From NCBI RefSeq assembly GCF_003837805.1, contig NZ_RQIT01000040.1:1-33028 (forward strand): a DNA stretch of 33,028 nt, given 5' to 3'. Shown here piece by piece: positions 1 to 8,100 of this stretch. Source of the stretch: Bradyrhizobium sp. RP6. GTDB taxonomy: Bacteria > Pseudomonadota > Alphaproteobacteria > Rhizobiales > Xanthobacteraceae. How positions within the stretch are numbered: position 1 is the first letter of the stretch; each line of letters begins with the position of its first letter. The notes under the pieces were generated by a model. The model had not been told where the DNA came from. It ran no database searches and saw nothing but the letters and a program-made list of their open reading frames with translations. A program made the position numbers and the translations under genes.

Positions 1-1
1 G

Positions 2-97
2 CGGCACATTGCCGGAACGGCGTGGTCGACCAAATGCTACATGAACATGCGACCGCTCTATCAGCCACAACTCTCTGAAACCGGAGCCGTCGCCTGA
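2..97 (+). CDS. possible 3' end of an unidentified gene (partial)
   Basis: Reading frame 2 is open from the left edge to a TGA at 95-97 and would give a 31-residue C-terminus ending SETGAVA. The other forward frames close earlier or look less protein-like. I do not recognise a family from so short a tail. The gene, if real, lies mostly outside the window and would be co-directional with the decayed AraC copy that follows. This could also be chance. Confidence 0.3.
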   Translation, partial: RHIAGTAWSTKCYMNMRPLYQPQLSETGAVA

Positions 98-164
98 TCA
101 AAAGTGCGAAAGATTCTGGACAGTACCTACGGTAGGCGTGTGCGATGTAGAACGATCCTCAACG

Positions 165-287
165 GCCAAATTCTGCAGACATTGCTCAGATTTTGATTCA
201 CACTGGCTGATCTAGATCACAATCATCACTTGATTGGGATTTGCTACTCGGCACATGACATGACGAGGGGCCCGTTTGATTTGGATC
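165..287 (+). repeat. duplicated promoter region of the AraC gene (decayed copy)
   Basis: The stretch beginning GGCCAAATTCTGCAGACATT at 165 resembles the one beginning GGCCCAATTCTGCAATCATT at 2299, upstream of the intact AraC-family gene. Both are followed by a GATC-rich dyad (CTGATCTAGATCAC at 207-220 here, TTGATCCAGATCAG at 2346-2359 there) and then by a related N-terminal coding segment. The similarity was found by eye; substitutions and small indels separate the copies. Confidence 0.6.
207..220. promoter_or_regulatory. FNR/FixK-like dyad upstream of the decayed AraC copy
   Basis: CTGAT-CTAG-ATCAC resembles the FNR/FixK-type consensus TTGAT-N4-ATCAA. It sits at a position equivalent to the dyad at 2346-2359 in the intact copy, about 80 bases before the start codon. 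A second similar dyad, TTGAT-TTGG-ATCAT, is at 276-289, just before the ATG at 288. Binding is inferred only from sequence. Confidence 0.35.
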
Positions 288-455
288 ATGGACCTTCCGG
301 AATACCCGCTCAGCCAGTCGCCGGTGGTTCGCACCCGCGCTTCGGATGAAAGGACGAATGCGCTGTTTGCGGTGTCTGGAGCAACTGGATCTAAGGGCGC
401 CAAACTGGCCGACTTTACGGTTGTCGGACAACGTGACGAGGTAGGCTGCGGGCCA
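288..455 (+). pseudogene. N-terminal fragment of an AraC-family regulator (truncated paralogue)
   Basis: From the ATG at 288 the frame reads MDLPEYPLSQSPVVRTR, then a diverged stretch containing GATG. The intact gene at 2418 begins MDEIDYPLNRSPVVRTR, with GATGF at the same distance. Similarity fades after about 50 residues, and neither the rest of the effector-binding domain nor the helix-turn-helix domain follows. The frame instead runs on antisense through the convergent CRP/FNR gene. I read this as a leftover of a tandem duplication in which all but the promoter and first 50 codons were lost. A short functional peptide cannot be excluded but is unlikely. Confidence 0.65.
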
Positions 456-465
456 ATACCAGTAG

Positions 466-1128
466 TCAGGCATCCAGCCTTGCAAGTTCGTCGCGGTCGA
501 GCAGTTCGACCCGTCGCTGGGTCGCCCCGCCTAAACGCAAGAGATTCTGGTCTCGCAATATGGAAAGGGCGCGAGAGACGGTTTCCAGCGTCAGCCCGAG
601 ATAGTCGCCGATGTCGCGGCGGTTCATCGGCAAGATCATCATGTCGGGGTGATCCTGCCGCTGGTCCATTTCAAGCAGGAATGCCGCCACCTTCTCCAGC
701 GATGTCTTCCGGCCCAGCAGCAGCATGCGGTTCTCGGCGTGCTGGAGGTTTTGCGTGACGAAACCGATGAGGTTCATTGCACCCTTCTCTCGGCTTGTCA
801 TCGCGTCTAGCACGTTGCGTCGCCGCGTGATCCGCACTGTCGTTTCAATGATCGCTTCCGCATTGAAGCGATGCGTTGCCCCGTTTTCAAAACCAAACAT
901 GTCCCCGGGTAGATGAAACGAGTTGATATGACGACGACCATCGGGAAGCATTTTGCAAGTACGCACCGCGCCGGAGGTGATCTGGTAGACGTACTCCGCG
1001 TCCTCGCCTTCGCCGAAAATCTCCATGCCCCGACGGTATTTGAACTCGCTGCAAAAAGCGCGCTCGCCCGTCAGTGCTGCAAGATGTCCGTCGCTGGGAC
1101 AGCTTGCCGGGTTGATCCGCACCAGCAT
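466..1128 (-). CDS. CRP/FNR-family transcriptional regulator, FixK-like
   Basis: This is a 220-residue regulator of the CRP/FNR superfamily. The N-terminal half is a cyclic-nucleotide-binding-type beta roll (GMEIFGEGEDAEYVYQITSG, then FHLPGDMFG). A long dimerisation helix follows, and then a winged helix whose recognition helix reads LTLETVSRAL. The E-x-x-S-R pattern is that of FNR/FixK proteins that bind TTGAT-N4-ATCAA. The N-terminal cysteine cluster of true FNR is absent, so it is probably not an Fe-S oxygen sensor and is closer to FixK. I chose the ATG at 1128 because GGGAG precedes it at good spacing; an in-frame ATG at 1218 would add 30 unlikely residues. The gene is convergent with the decayed AraC fragment. 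FNR-like dyads at 207-220, 276-289 and 2346-2359 make local cross-regulation possible. Confidence 0.88.
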   Translation of the reverse strand: MLVRINPASCPSDGHLAALTGERAFCSEFKYRRGMEIFGEGEDAEYVYQITSGAVRTCKMLPDGRRHINSFHLPGDMFGFENGATHRFNAEAIIETTVRITRRRNVLDAMTSREKGAMNLIGFVTQNLQHAENRMLLLGRKTSLEKVAAFLLEMDQRQDHPDMMILPMNRRDIGDYLGLTLETVSRALSILRDQNLLRLGGATQRRVELLDRDELARLDA

Positions 1129-1424
1129 TCGGGTTCTCCCTTTTTTCTCGCCAGAGTACGGAACTCGGAGTGGCCGGATTTGAAGTAGCGCAACTTTGGC
1201 GGGCCCAGGTATTTGCATGTAGGTCGCACGGCCAACACGGCCGTCCGGGGCAAAAATGAGCCAGACCTTGGGGAAACTGACGGCTCACGGGTAGGGCTGG
1301 TAGTTGGAGGACTACGCAGTATGCACATACGCCTGCAACGAAACCGCATATTGATCAGGGCAATTCACGTGGGCAGCTCGCCTAGCAGAGGCCTCGCGTC
1401 GCTCTGAACTAAGGTCGCCACGGG
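1129..1424. other. intergenic region without a recognisable gene
   Basis: This is the upstream region of the CRP/FNR gene. A poor FNR-like half-dyad (TTGATCAGGGCAAT, 1351-1364) is the only notable element. The forward and reverse open frames here show no protein-like character. Confidence 0.4.
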
Positions 1425-1676
1425 CTAAAACGAGACGTCACACTGATGGCGAGCTCCAGCAAAGGTGCTTCGAGCCAAGGCGCGCAGATATTCGAGCTTG
1501 GCTTGTAGCTCCAGGAGCTCGTTATTCAATTCACGCCTCCGTTCACCCGCAGGACAGTTCGCGATCAAGCGCGCAGTCCGAACGAGTGAAATGTCGAGAA
1601 GGAGTATGGCGCGCCGAACATCTCCTTCCAAGTCGGGTCGAGGGCGCGTGCCTGGAAACTGCACTACGTTGTACAT
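1425..1676 (-). CDS. small hypothetical protein with predicted helical hairpin
   Basis: This 83-residue ORF starts MYNVVQFPGTRPRPDLEGDV. Its centre is rich in leucine, arginine and glutamate (about residues 20-70) and should form two amphipathic helices, the second with coiled-coil character (ELNNELLELQAKLEYLRAL). No catalytic motif, signal peptide or membrane segment is visible, and I do not recognise the family. Upstream of the ATG only a weak GAG is seen as ribosome binding site. It lies in the lower-GC accessory stretch together with the next ORF on the same strand. Confidence 0.5.
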   Translation of the reverse strand: MYNVVQFPGTRPRPDLEGDVRRAILLLDISLVRTARLIANCPAGERRRELNNELLELQAKLEYLRALARSTFAGARHQCDVSF

Positions 1677-1691
1677 AGCTAATCTCTGACA

Positions 1692-2075
1692 CTAGGTTAC
1701 CAAGTATTTCGCCGTCCTGATCAACTCGACCCGCTGTTCAGGTTCGGGAAGTTTGGCCAATTCAGCTGCAAGACGGTCGAGTATTCTGCTGCGCATTTCC
1801 GGGGGCCTTTCCCTGCTTAATCGTTCTCTGAGCTGGCTGACGTTTGGAGTAGCCAGGAAAGTATCGTCCACCGCGCAACCCACGTCGTTTCTCCCTTTCG
1901 GATCACCAAGAATGCTAAGCAAGTTCGGGCCACAGCGAACAGCCCTCCAAAATCGCTCCGCTAAGTGTGCTAAGTTTAGCAGCGCGAAGCGCTCACCGTT
2001 AAAGTTGCGAAAAAATGGACCGTCGAAAAAAATTCGACGGTCAGTGTTTCGTTCGGTGCAGCTTGGGGAAGCCAT
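1692..2075 (-). CDS. hypothetical protein, uncertain
   Basis: This 127-residue open frame is the same strand as, and 15 bases upstream of, the 83-residue ORF. Its C-terminal 50 residues (SQLRERLSRERPPEMRSRIL, then a leucine/glutamate-rich tail) look like a genuine helical protein. The first 70 residues are less convincing, and no ribosome binding site precedes the ATG at 2075. The true start may be internal, or this may be the remnant of a longer gene. Function unknown. Confidence 0.35.
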   Translation of the reverse strand: MASPSCTERNTDRRIFFDGPFFRNFNGERFALLNLAHLAERFWRAVRCGPNLLSILGDPKGRNDVGCAVDDTFLATPNVSQLRERLSRERPPEMRSRILDRLAAELAKLPEPEQRVELIRTAKYLVT

Positions 2076-2417
2076 GGGCGGTGGCCAAAGCCGTCAGCGG
2101 ACGAAATGAAAATATTATAGTTAGGTCATCGAAAGCTGTTAGGTTTAGCCAAGTCCGTAGGAACACTGCTATTCACTGCTGAGAACGCAGGCGCGCTCTT
2201 GCAGAACTCGCAAGGCCCCAGAGCCGGATGTTGTATGAGCACCCCGCTCCATCCCGTAAGCATCTCTTACCTGCTATGCCGGCGCAACGATTTCTCATGG
2301 CCCAATTCTGCAATCATTGCTCAATTTCCGGCATCGAAGCACTTCTTGATCCAGATCAGTGCCAAATGCGTTTCCTGATCAAAAAATCACCAATTGATCC
2401 GGCTTCGCGATTGTCAA
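2076..2417 (+). promoter_or_regulatory. upstream region of the intact AraC gene, with FNR-like dyad at 2346-2359
   Basis: No gene is supported in this 340-base stretch. From about 2298 it parallels the decayed copy at 165-287. It carries TTGAT-CCAG-ATCAG (2346-2359), one mismatch from the TTGAT-N4-ATCAA pattern recognised by FNR/FixK proteins, about 60 bases before the start codon. That position would suit an activator. The FixK-like gene at 466-1128 is an obvious candidate partner, but this is inference. Confidence 0.4.
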
Positions 2418-3404
2418 ATGGATGAAATCGATTACCCGCTTAACCGCTCTCCGGTCGTCCGTACACGCAACCCCGAAGAGATGAGGGATGCGCTGCGCAC
2501 GGTCTATGGGGCAACCGGTTTTTCTGTCGCGAATTCAATCGATTTCGAGGGGGTGGCAAATTACCTGGTATTGCCCCATACCGGGCTCGGCTTTTGTGGA
2601 TATGCTGCCAAAACGATCGTCGATTTTCCCGAAGGCGATTTTGCAAGACTCCAAGTCGGTCTCAAGGGGAAAGCGGGCGTCATTTTAGACACCGCGACGA
2701 CGGTGCCCGTGGACGAGCAGCACCTCGGTATCACCCCGCCGGGGCAGCCGAGTACCATCATATTCGAAGCCGGGTTTGAGCAGTTAATCCTTCGTATCAA
2801 AACGGCTGCGCTCGATAGGGCGTTAGCAACACTCCTCGGTGCGCCACCTCGTGGGACGCTGTTGTTCAACCCCACCGCGCCGCCGAACCAGCCTGCGGCC
2901 CATCTGTTGCGTCAGCTGACCATGTTCTTGGCCGACCAGCTGAATTCAACGGCAGCGCAGCTCCCTAAACCGGCGCTGATCGAGCTCGAGCAAGCGCTCA
3001 TTATGACGTTCCTCTCGGCTCAGAGACACAACTACACGGAACTGTTGGAGAGTCCCGCCACCGAGCCAGCGCCTCTCGCAGTCCGCTTGGCCGAGGAATA
3101 CATCGAAGCAAATTGGGCTCGTGCTGTTCTCGTCGAGGAGTTGGCAGCAAAAACGAACACCAGCATCCGCAGTCTTTATGCAGCTTTCAAGAAGAATCGC
3201 GGATATTCGCCGATGCAATTTGCAAAGTCCGTGCGGCTCCGACGCGCCAGGCAAATGCTCCTGGAAGGAAATCCGAGAACATCAGTGTCTCAGATCGCCT
3301 TCAAATGCGGCTTCGCGAATCTGGGCCATTTCGCCAACGACTTCCGGAAAATGTTCGGAGAACTTCCATCGGAGGTCTTCGCGCGGGGACGGCGTTTGAA
3401 ATAG
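2418..3404 (+). CDS. AraC-family transcriptional regulator (cupin effector domain)
   Basis: This is a 328-residue regulator. Residues about 1-200 form an AraC-type effector-binding domain opening with MDEIDYPLNRSPVVRTR. The last 100 residues hold the two helix-turn-helix motifs: VEELAAKTNTSIRSLYAAFK, and later VSQIAFKCGFANLGHFANDF before FRKMFGELPSEVF. The length fits the family (about 310-330). The ATG at 2418 was chosen over a TTG at 2394 because the decayed paralogue begins at the same position. No target is evident: it could control boxB and neighbours, which lie convergently downstream, or genes to the left of the window. An inverted repeat, GTCAGCT/AGCTGAC (3411-3435), just after the stop may terminate transcription. 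Confidence 0.9.
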   Translation: MDEIDYPLNRSPVVRTRNPEEMRDALRTVYGATGFSVANSIDFEGVANYLVLPHTGLGFCGYAAKTIVDFPEGDFARLQVGLKGKAGVILDTATTVPVDEQHLGITPPGQPSTIIFEAGFEQLILRIKTAALDRALATLLGAPPRGTLLFNPTAPPNQPAAHLLRQLTMFLADQLNSTAAQLPKPALIELEQALIMTFLSAQRHNYTELLESPATEPAPLAVRLAEEYIEANWARAVLVEELAAKTNTSIRSLYAAFKKNRGYSPMQFAKSVRLRRARQMLLEGNPRTSVSQIAFKCGFANLGHFANDFRKMFGELPSEVFARGRRLK

Positions 3405-3410
3405 CAGCTT

Positions 3411-3435
3411 GTCAGCTAAGGGTCCGCAAGCTGAC
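3411..3435 (+). terminator. possible hairpin terminator after the AraC gene
   Basis: GTCAGCT (3411-3417) pairs with AGCTGAC (3429-3435) across an 11-base loop, starting 6 bases after the AraC stop codon. No clear U-run follows, so a rho-independent role is uncertain. Confidence 0.35.
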
Positions 3436-3480
3436 GTTCTCGCAGCTCTCGGATATGCCCGCTCCATTTTCCGAAACCGG

Positions 3481-3528
3481 ACGTCACGCGTCTAGGAGTG
3501 CGCGTCCTAGACTCCTCCACGTCACGCG
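3481..3528. repeat. hairpin flanked by a 10-bp direct repeat
   Basis: GTCTAGGA (3490-3497) and TCCTAGAC (3505-3512) form a perfect 8-bp stem with a 7-base loop. ACGTCACGCG occurs on both sides, at 3481-3490 and 3519-3528. The element lies between the AraC gene and the dispersed repeat at 3540. It has no coding content; its origin is unknown. Confidence 0.6.
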
Positions 3529-3539
3529 CCGCTCGGCTC

Positions 3540-3723
3540 GGACAAGCGAACGAGGTGAGCGCAGATCCTGGACCCCCAGCCACGGGTCAGCGTGTGACAG
3601 GAGGTCCCACTCCGAGCCCTCGGCGAACTCCTTCCTGTGGGTATGGTCCTCGATCTGCGCAAAGGCCTGGCAATGCGATGCGTTGCCAGGCCTTTGCTTG
3701 TCCGGGACGACACTGAGAGTGTG
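3540..3723. repeat. dispersed intergenic repeat, type B, with strong internal hairpin
   Basis: This element shares its ends and middle with 28138-28292: GACAAGCG near the start, CTCCGAG/ACTCGGAG and CCTGTGGGTATGG-like cores, and GGGACGACACTGAGAGTGTGG at the end. It contains a near-perfect hairpin at 3659-3697 (15-bp stem GCAAAGGCCTGGCAA, 9-base loop) that the other copy lacks. Lying between the convergent AraC and boxB genes, about 20 bases beyond the boxB stop, it probably also works as a bidirectional terminator. Confidence 0.6.
3659..3697 (-). terminator. 15-bp stem hairpin downstream of boxB
   Basis: GCAAAGGCCTGGCAA and its exact complement TTGCCAGGCCTTTGC enclose TGCGATGCG. The hairpin begins about 44 bases past the boxB stop on the minus strand. 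No long U-tract follows, so it may act as a transcript-end stabiliser or a Rho-dependent end as well as a terminator. Confidence 0.5.
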
Positions 3724-3740
3724 GAGCAGCGTCGCAGCCG

Positions 3741-5192
<1,452 letters not shown>

Positions 5193-5202
5193 GGCCGTGC
5201 TC

Positions 5203-5337
5203 CTTGTTTCCTGTCCCGGACGCTGCGCAGCGCGAAGCGATGCGCTGCTGAGCCGAGACCCAACTGTCTCGTCCTTCTGGGTCCCGGTTCTGCGCAGCGT
5301 CACTTCGTGCCGCAGCTCGCCCGGGACACGCACCTCG
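5203..5337. repeat. dispersed intergenic repeat, type A, between boxC and boxB
   Basis: The element begins TCCTGTCCCGGACGC-like and ends CCGGGACACG, with inner segments GAGCCGAGACCCA and TGGGTCCCGGTTCTGCGCAG that are partly complementary. A related copy is at 23433-23573 and a shorter, diverged one near 20265-20345. It separates two genes that otherwise look like one operon, so it may set relative mRNA stability of boxC and boxB. Confidence 0.6.
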
Positions 5338-7026
5338 TCACACCCGCGTCATATCGAATTTCGGTTTCTGGCCGCTGCCGTAGCGGCGCAGCGCGCCTTC
5401 CTCGCCGACGGCGTTCGGACGCTGGAAGATCCAGTTCTGCCAGGCGGTGAGGCGGGCGAATATCTTCGATTCCATCGTCTCGGGGCCGACGAAGCGCAGG
5501 CTCGCTTCCATGCCGGTGAGGCTGTCGGGCGAGAAGCTGGCGCGCTCCTCGAGAAACACGCGGACCTCGTCGTCCCAATCGATGTCGTCGAGCGCGAAGG
5601 TGACGAGGCCGAGCTCTTCGGCCTGCTCCGCGTCGAGCGCGGTGCCGAGCGTGGCTTCCGCGCGCTCCACGTCGGACGGATCGGCCTGGAAGCGCGATTG
5701 AAGCCGTGTCAGGCCATGGCTCATCGGATACGGGCCGAAATTCATGGCGGACAGCTCGATCGACGGCGGCGGGCGGTTGTCGCCCTGGCGCGTGCCGATC
5801 AGCATGTAGGAGCGGTCGGCGGCGAACACGAGCTCGGCGAGCGTGCCGGCAAAGCAGGAGCCGGGCTCGACCAGCGTCACCAGCGTGCGCGAGGTGACGT
5901 CGATGCGTTTGAGCACGCGCTTCCAGTAATGCCTGATCTCGTTGACCAGCCAGTGCGCCTTGTTGGCTTCGAGGAAGGCATCGCAGGCGAGCACATGGGC
6001 GCGCTCGCCATGGCTCTTGAACACCAGCATGGCGATCTCGAGTTCGTTAATACGCAGATGCAGGATGGCGTCATCGAGCTCGCGCGCAACCTGGAGCGGC
6101 CAGAACGAGGCGCCTTGCGCCATCATGCCGTCGATGTCGGCCGGCGGCGCGGCCTCCGGGGCCTTGATCGAGATGGTGGCGATCCGCGCCGCGCGATCGA
6201 TGTCGACGGTGACGAAGCCATAGCGGATGCTGTTTTGGTCGATCACGCGCTTGAGCGGCGTCAGCGCGATCCCCTTGCCGCTGCCGTTGCGCTTCGAGGC
6301 CGCGGCGAATTCCTTGGCGCGCTCGGCGATCCTGGCTTCGAGCTTGGAGTTCGGCGCGATCTCGTCGACGAGGCGCCACTGCACCGCGCGCTTGCCCTTC
6401 ACACCCTCCTCGATGGTGCAGAAGAAGTCAGCGTGGTCGCGGCGCACCTTGCGCTTGTCGACCACACGCGTGAGACCACCGGTGCCGGGCAACACGGCGA
6501 GCAGCGGCACTTCGGGCAGCGCAACGGCGGACGAGCCGTCGTCGGCGAGGATGATGTGATCGGTCGCAAGCGCGAGCTCGTAGCCGCCGCCGGCGGCAGA
6601 GCCGTTCACCACGGTGATGAAGCGCTGGCCGGAATTCTCGGACGAATCTTCCATGCCGTTGCGGGTCTCGTTGGTGAATTTGCAGAAGTTCACCTTGTGC
6701 GCGTGGGTCGAGCCCGCAAGCATGCGGATGTTGGCCCCGGCGCAGAACACGCGGTTCTTGGCCGAGCGCATCACCACAACCTTCACCTCGGGATGCTCGA
6801 AGCGCAGGCGCTGGAGCGCGTCAGCGAGCTCGATATCGACGCCGAGGTCGTAGGAGTTGAGCTTGAGCAGGTAGCCCTCAAACAGGCCGCCATTCTCGTC
6901 GACGTCCATGGTCAGCGTCGCGACGTCGCCTTCGACCGCGAGCTTCCAATGCCTGTAGCGGGACGGTTCGGTCTGGAAATCGATGAATGTCGCGCCGCCT
7001 GCGAGGCGCCGATCTTCCCCGGCCAT
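5338..7026 (-). CDS. boxC: 2,3-epoxybenzoyl-CoA dihydrolase (benzoyl-CoA dihydrodiol lyase) BoxC
   Basis: BoxC opens the non-aromatic epoxide ring hydrolytically, yielding 3,4-dehydroadipyl-CoA semialdehyde and formate. The 562-residue length fits the family, which carries two crotonase-like halves. In the first half the crotonase signatures are clear: NRVFCAGANIRML (oxyanion-hole region, about residues 91-103) and NGSAAGGGYELALATDHIIL (about 140-160), followed by LPEVPLLAVLPGTGGLTR. The ATG at 7026 has AGGA about 8 bases upstream. The promoter region to its right contains TGCA-N6-TGCA (7072-7085) and the 18-base motif at 7121-7138, both candidate BoxR sites. boxC is therefore likely the first gene of a boxC-boxB transcript induced by benzoyl-CoA. 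Confidence 0.96.
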   Translation of the reverse strand: MAGEDRRLAGGATFIDFQTEPSRYRHWKLAVEGDVATLTMDVDENGGLFEGYLLKLNSYDLGVDIELADALQRLRFEHPEVKVVVMRSAKNRVFCAGANIRMLAGSTHAHKVNFCKFTNETRNGMEDSSENSGQRFITVVNGSAAGGGYELALATDHIILADDGSSAVALPEVPLLAVLPGTGGLTRVVDKRKVRRDHADFFCTIEEGVKGKRAVQWRLVDEIAPNSKLEARIAERAKEFAAASKRNGSGKGIALTPLKRVIDQNSIRYGFVTVDIDRAARIATISIKAPEAAPPADIDGMMAQGASFWPLQVARELDDAILHLRINELEIAMLVFKSHGERAHVLACDAFLEANKAHWLVNEIRHYWKRVLKRIDVTSRTLVTLVEPGSCFAGTLAELVFAADRSYMLIGTRQGDNRPPPSIELSAMNFGPYPMSHGLTRLQSRFQADPSDVERAEATLGTALDAEQAEELGLVTFALDDIDWDDEVRVFLEERASFSPDSLTGMEASLRFVGPETMESKIFARLTAWQNWIFQRPNAVGEEGALRRYGSGQKPKFDMTRV

Positions 7027-7045
7027 GAGTCATCCTGAGCTTGAA

Positions 7046-7085
7046 TTGTGCGTTCTGGCTTGTGCGTTAGATGCACAATAGTGCA
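7046..7085 (-). promoter_or_regulatory. candidate BoxR operator upstream of boxC (TGCA-N6-TGCA)
   Basis: TGCA-CAATAG-TGCA occupies 7072-7085, about 45 bases upstream of the boxC start. This is the direct-repeat pattern I recall being reported for BoxR and its anaerobic relative BzdR. A 9-base direct repeat TTGTGCGTT (7046-7054 and 7060-7068) lies between it and the start codon. BoxR is encoded at 9779. Binding here is inferred. Confidence 0.6.
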
Positions 7086-7120
7086 TCTTTTCGGACGCGT
7101 CTAGCCCTCAACTGCCATAG

Positions 7121-7138
7121 CATGCACTTTGTTTCATG
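7121..7138 (-). promoter_or_regulatory. 18-base motif shared with the liv promoter, candidate BoxR site
   Basis: CATGCACTTTGTTTCATG differs by one base from CATGCACTTTGTTGCATG at 17945-17962 upstream of livH, and a weaker match is at 9712-9729 between bclA and boxR. In both strong cases the motif has the same orientation relative to the minus-strand gene it precedes. Its core is TGCA-N6-T(T/G)CA. Confidence 0.6.
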
Positions 7139-7157
7139 AGGAGTCGTTTTGCTGCCA

Positions 7158-7976
7158 TTACGCGGCGCGGCCTCGCAGGCCCTGATCGTCGCGCAGGGCC
7201 GCTCGTGCGAATTGCTCGATCGCCTCCAGCGTCGCCGCCGGCACCTCGCGATGCGGAGAATGCCCCGCGCCTGAGATGATCTTCACGTCGACCGGGCAGT
7301 AGCACTCCTCCTGCGCGATCTCGACCTGACGGAGCGTTCCGTATTGGTCGTCCGCACCCTGCACGACCAGAACGGGGACGCGGATGTAGGCGAGGTAGTC
7401 GGAGATGTCCCAATCGCGGAATTTGGGATCGAGCCAGGCGCCGTTCCAGCCATAGAAGGCATTGTCGACGTCCCTGTGCCAGCGTGCCAGTTTTGCCTTG
7501 AGGTCCGTGGTCTCAAGCGTCGTCTTGATCGCGGCGATGGATTTGATCGAGATGTCCTCGACGATGAAATGCGGCGCGATCAGCACGAGTCCGTTCAGGC
7601 GATGATCCTGATGCGCCCCGGCATAGATCGTCGCGATCGAGGCGCCGTCAGAATGGCCGAGCAGGAGGCCCCGTTTGAAGCCGATCGCATCGAGCAGCTT
7701 CGGCAGCACGTCCAGCGCCTCGCGCTGCATGTAGTCGAGCGGCCGCGGCAGCGCGACCGGACTGGACTGGCCGTAACCCGCGCGTGAATAGGCGAAAATG
7801 CCGGCGCCGGTGGCTTGCTGTAGCTTCTCCGGGAAGTCGCCCCAGAGGCCGACCGAGCCGAGACCTTCGTGCAGCATGACAATGGTGGGGGCGTCGGCGG
7901 CCTCAGGCGCGAGCCATTTGTATTCGAGGCTAGCGCCATCGATGCTGAGGAAGCCTTTGGGGGTGAGGTTGGTCAT
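7158..7976 (-). CDS. alpha/beta hydrolase of the box cluster
   Basis: This 272-residue alpha/beta-hydrolase-fold protein has a complete catalytic triad: nucleophile S109 in GHSDG, acid D209 or D210 in VVQGADDQYG, and H239 in GAGHSPH. An oxyanion segment LHEGLGS is near residue 35. There is no signal peptide, so it is cytoplasmic. It sits between bclA and boxC in the same orientation. Plausible roles are a thioesterase that recycles CoA from stalled aryl-CoA or ring-cleavage intermediates, or hydrolysis of a lactone by-product; the sequence alone does not decide. The intergenic stretch before it holds a short CCCTCC/GGGAGG palindrome, and the ribosome binding site is weak, so translation may depend on bclA readthrough. 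Confidence 0.9.
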   Translation of the reverse strand: MTNLTPKGFLSIDGASLEYKWLAPEAADAPTIVMLHEGLGSVGLWGDFPEKLQQATGAGIFAYSRAGYGQSSPVALPRPLDYMQREALDVLPKLLDAIGFKRGLLLGHSDGASIATIYAGAHQDHRLNGLVLIAPHFIVEDISIKSIAAIKTTLETTDLKAKLARWHRDVDNAFYGWNGAWLDPKFRDWDISDYLAYIRVPVLVVQGADDQYGTLRQVEIAQEECYCPVDVKIISGAGHSPHREVPAATLEAIEQFARAALRDDQGLRGRAA

Positions 7977-8029
7977 GCTGTCGCTCTGCTTCGCTGGATG
8001 AGCGCGAGATATTTGCGCGCACTCCGTCG

Positions 8030-8056
8030 TTCCCTCCCCTCTTGTGGGGGAGGGAG
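8030..8056. repeat. short dispersed palindrome, type C
   Basis: TCCCTCCCCTCTTGTGGGGG continuing into AGGGA forms an imperfect hairpin between bclA and the hydrolase gene. A matching element is at 32966-32990 at the right edge. These resemble REP-like palindromes. Confidence 0.5.
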
Positions 8057-8100
8057 CGCGGCGGAGGTCTCGGTGACGGCAGTGCGCGGCATCAGCAAAC

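Noticed and set aside
1351..1364. FNR box TTGATCAGGGCAAT upstream of the CRP/FNR gene
   Set aside because: The right half does not match TCAA at the required spacing; kept only as a remark.
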